From NCBI GenBank assembly GCA_003993805.1, contig RSEF01000005.1, positions 22,423,429-22,487,428 of the forward strand: DNA of 64,000 bases. Direction: 5' to 3'. The stretch's first letter is position 1, and each line of letters starts with the position of its first letter. The notes below the pieces were generated by a model. That model did not search any database. It was given only the letters and a program-made list of their open reading frames with translations, and was not told the DNA's origin. This DNA comes from Himantopus leucocephalus (lineage: Eukaryota > Chordata > Aves > Charadriiformes > Recurvirostridae). Position numbers and translations under genes: made by a program. Of this stretch, positions 63,901-64,000 are shown one piece after another.

Positions 63901-64000
63901 GTAGGGTCTATCAATTTTTTGTCTTTTAGTCAAGTAAATACAGAATGCCTCCAGCCATATAGCACAAGCAGGCTTAAAGCTCCCCTTCAGTCTCAAAGAG
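60978..64000. other. Unique DNA to the window end, no gene seen
   Basis: 61190-61480 is repeat-free with ATTA-rich phrases (TGATGCTAATTAAAGC, TCACTAATTAATATTC) and may be conserved non-coding DNA. The 145-codon frame at 62697-63134 overlaps another plus frame (62899-63168) and has no domain. The last kilobase shows no exon or repeat. Confidence 0.45.

Noticed and set aside
1..64000. Search for endogenous retroviral elements, tRNA or rRNA genes, CRISPR arrays, operons or bacterial genes
   Set aside because: No LTR pair, polymerase or protease motifs, cloverleaf with intact A and B boxes, spaced direct-repeat array or tightly packed genes were seen; the tRNA-like pieces found are degraded SINE heads.

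Overview
The window looks like ordinary nuclear DNA from a bird. The main reason is a set of CR1 LINE fragments whose 3' ends carry the avian hallmark repeat (CATAGAAT / ATTCTATG units) followed by the well-known CR1 3' consensus. Older relics sit among them: CR1/L3-like pieces in the minus orientation and MIR/amniote-SINE-like pieces. The sequence is AT-rich by eye, has no long open reading frame, no operon-like gene packing and no bacterial or organellar feature. It also holds a 100-base run of N and one isolated N, both assembly artefacts.

No complete protein-coding gene can be supported. The longest open frames (115-148 codons) lack recognisable domains, and two of the more protein-like ones are translated CR1 reverse-transcriptase tails. 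The DNA is best read as intergenic DNA, or as the inside of a very large intron.

Layout: 1-7.5 kb is unique DNA with low-complexity T/G tracts, one CR1 relic (about 4.19-4.55 kb) and a short CR1 tail (7.55 kb). 7.6-18 kb is repeat-poor unique DNA with a strong G-quadruplex cluster at 16.25 kb. 18.2-19.5 kb holds an AT palindromic repeat and two neighbouring MIR-type SINEs. 19.9-21.2 kb is a unique stretch that reads like conserved non-coding DNA. 22.8-25.4 kb is the densest repeat block: an ancient CR1, then a sense CR1 broken by the assembly gap, facing an antisense CR1 tail to tail. 25.4-43 kb is mostly unique, with a GGGT/GT repeat, scattered SINE or LINE relics and a diverged 90-bp direct repeat at 38.3/38.7 kb. 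43-64 kb is again mostly unique, with an ATT/ATC microsatellite at 49.8 kb and two more CR1 tails.

The most interesting item is at 54915-54974: a 60-nt block, richer in GC and CpG than its surroundings, with a textbook 3' splice site before it and a good 5' splice site after it. It is symmetric (length divisible by 3) and has a pyrimidine-rich tract and an RBFOX-type TGCATG element within about 95 nt downstream. It could be an alternatively spliced, possibly neuronal, cassette exon of a plus-strand gene whose other exons lie outside the window. I could not name the gene, and no novel molecular system is evident.
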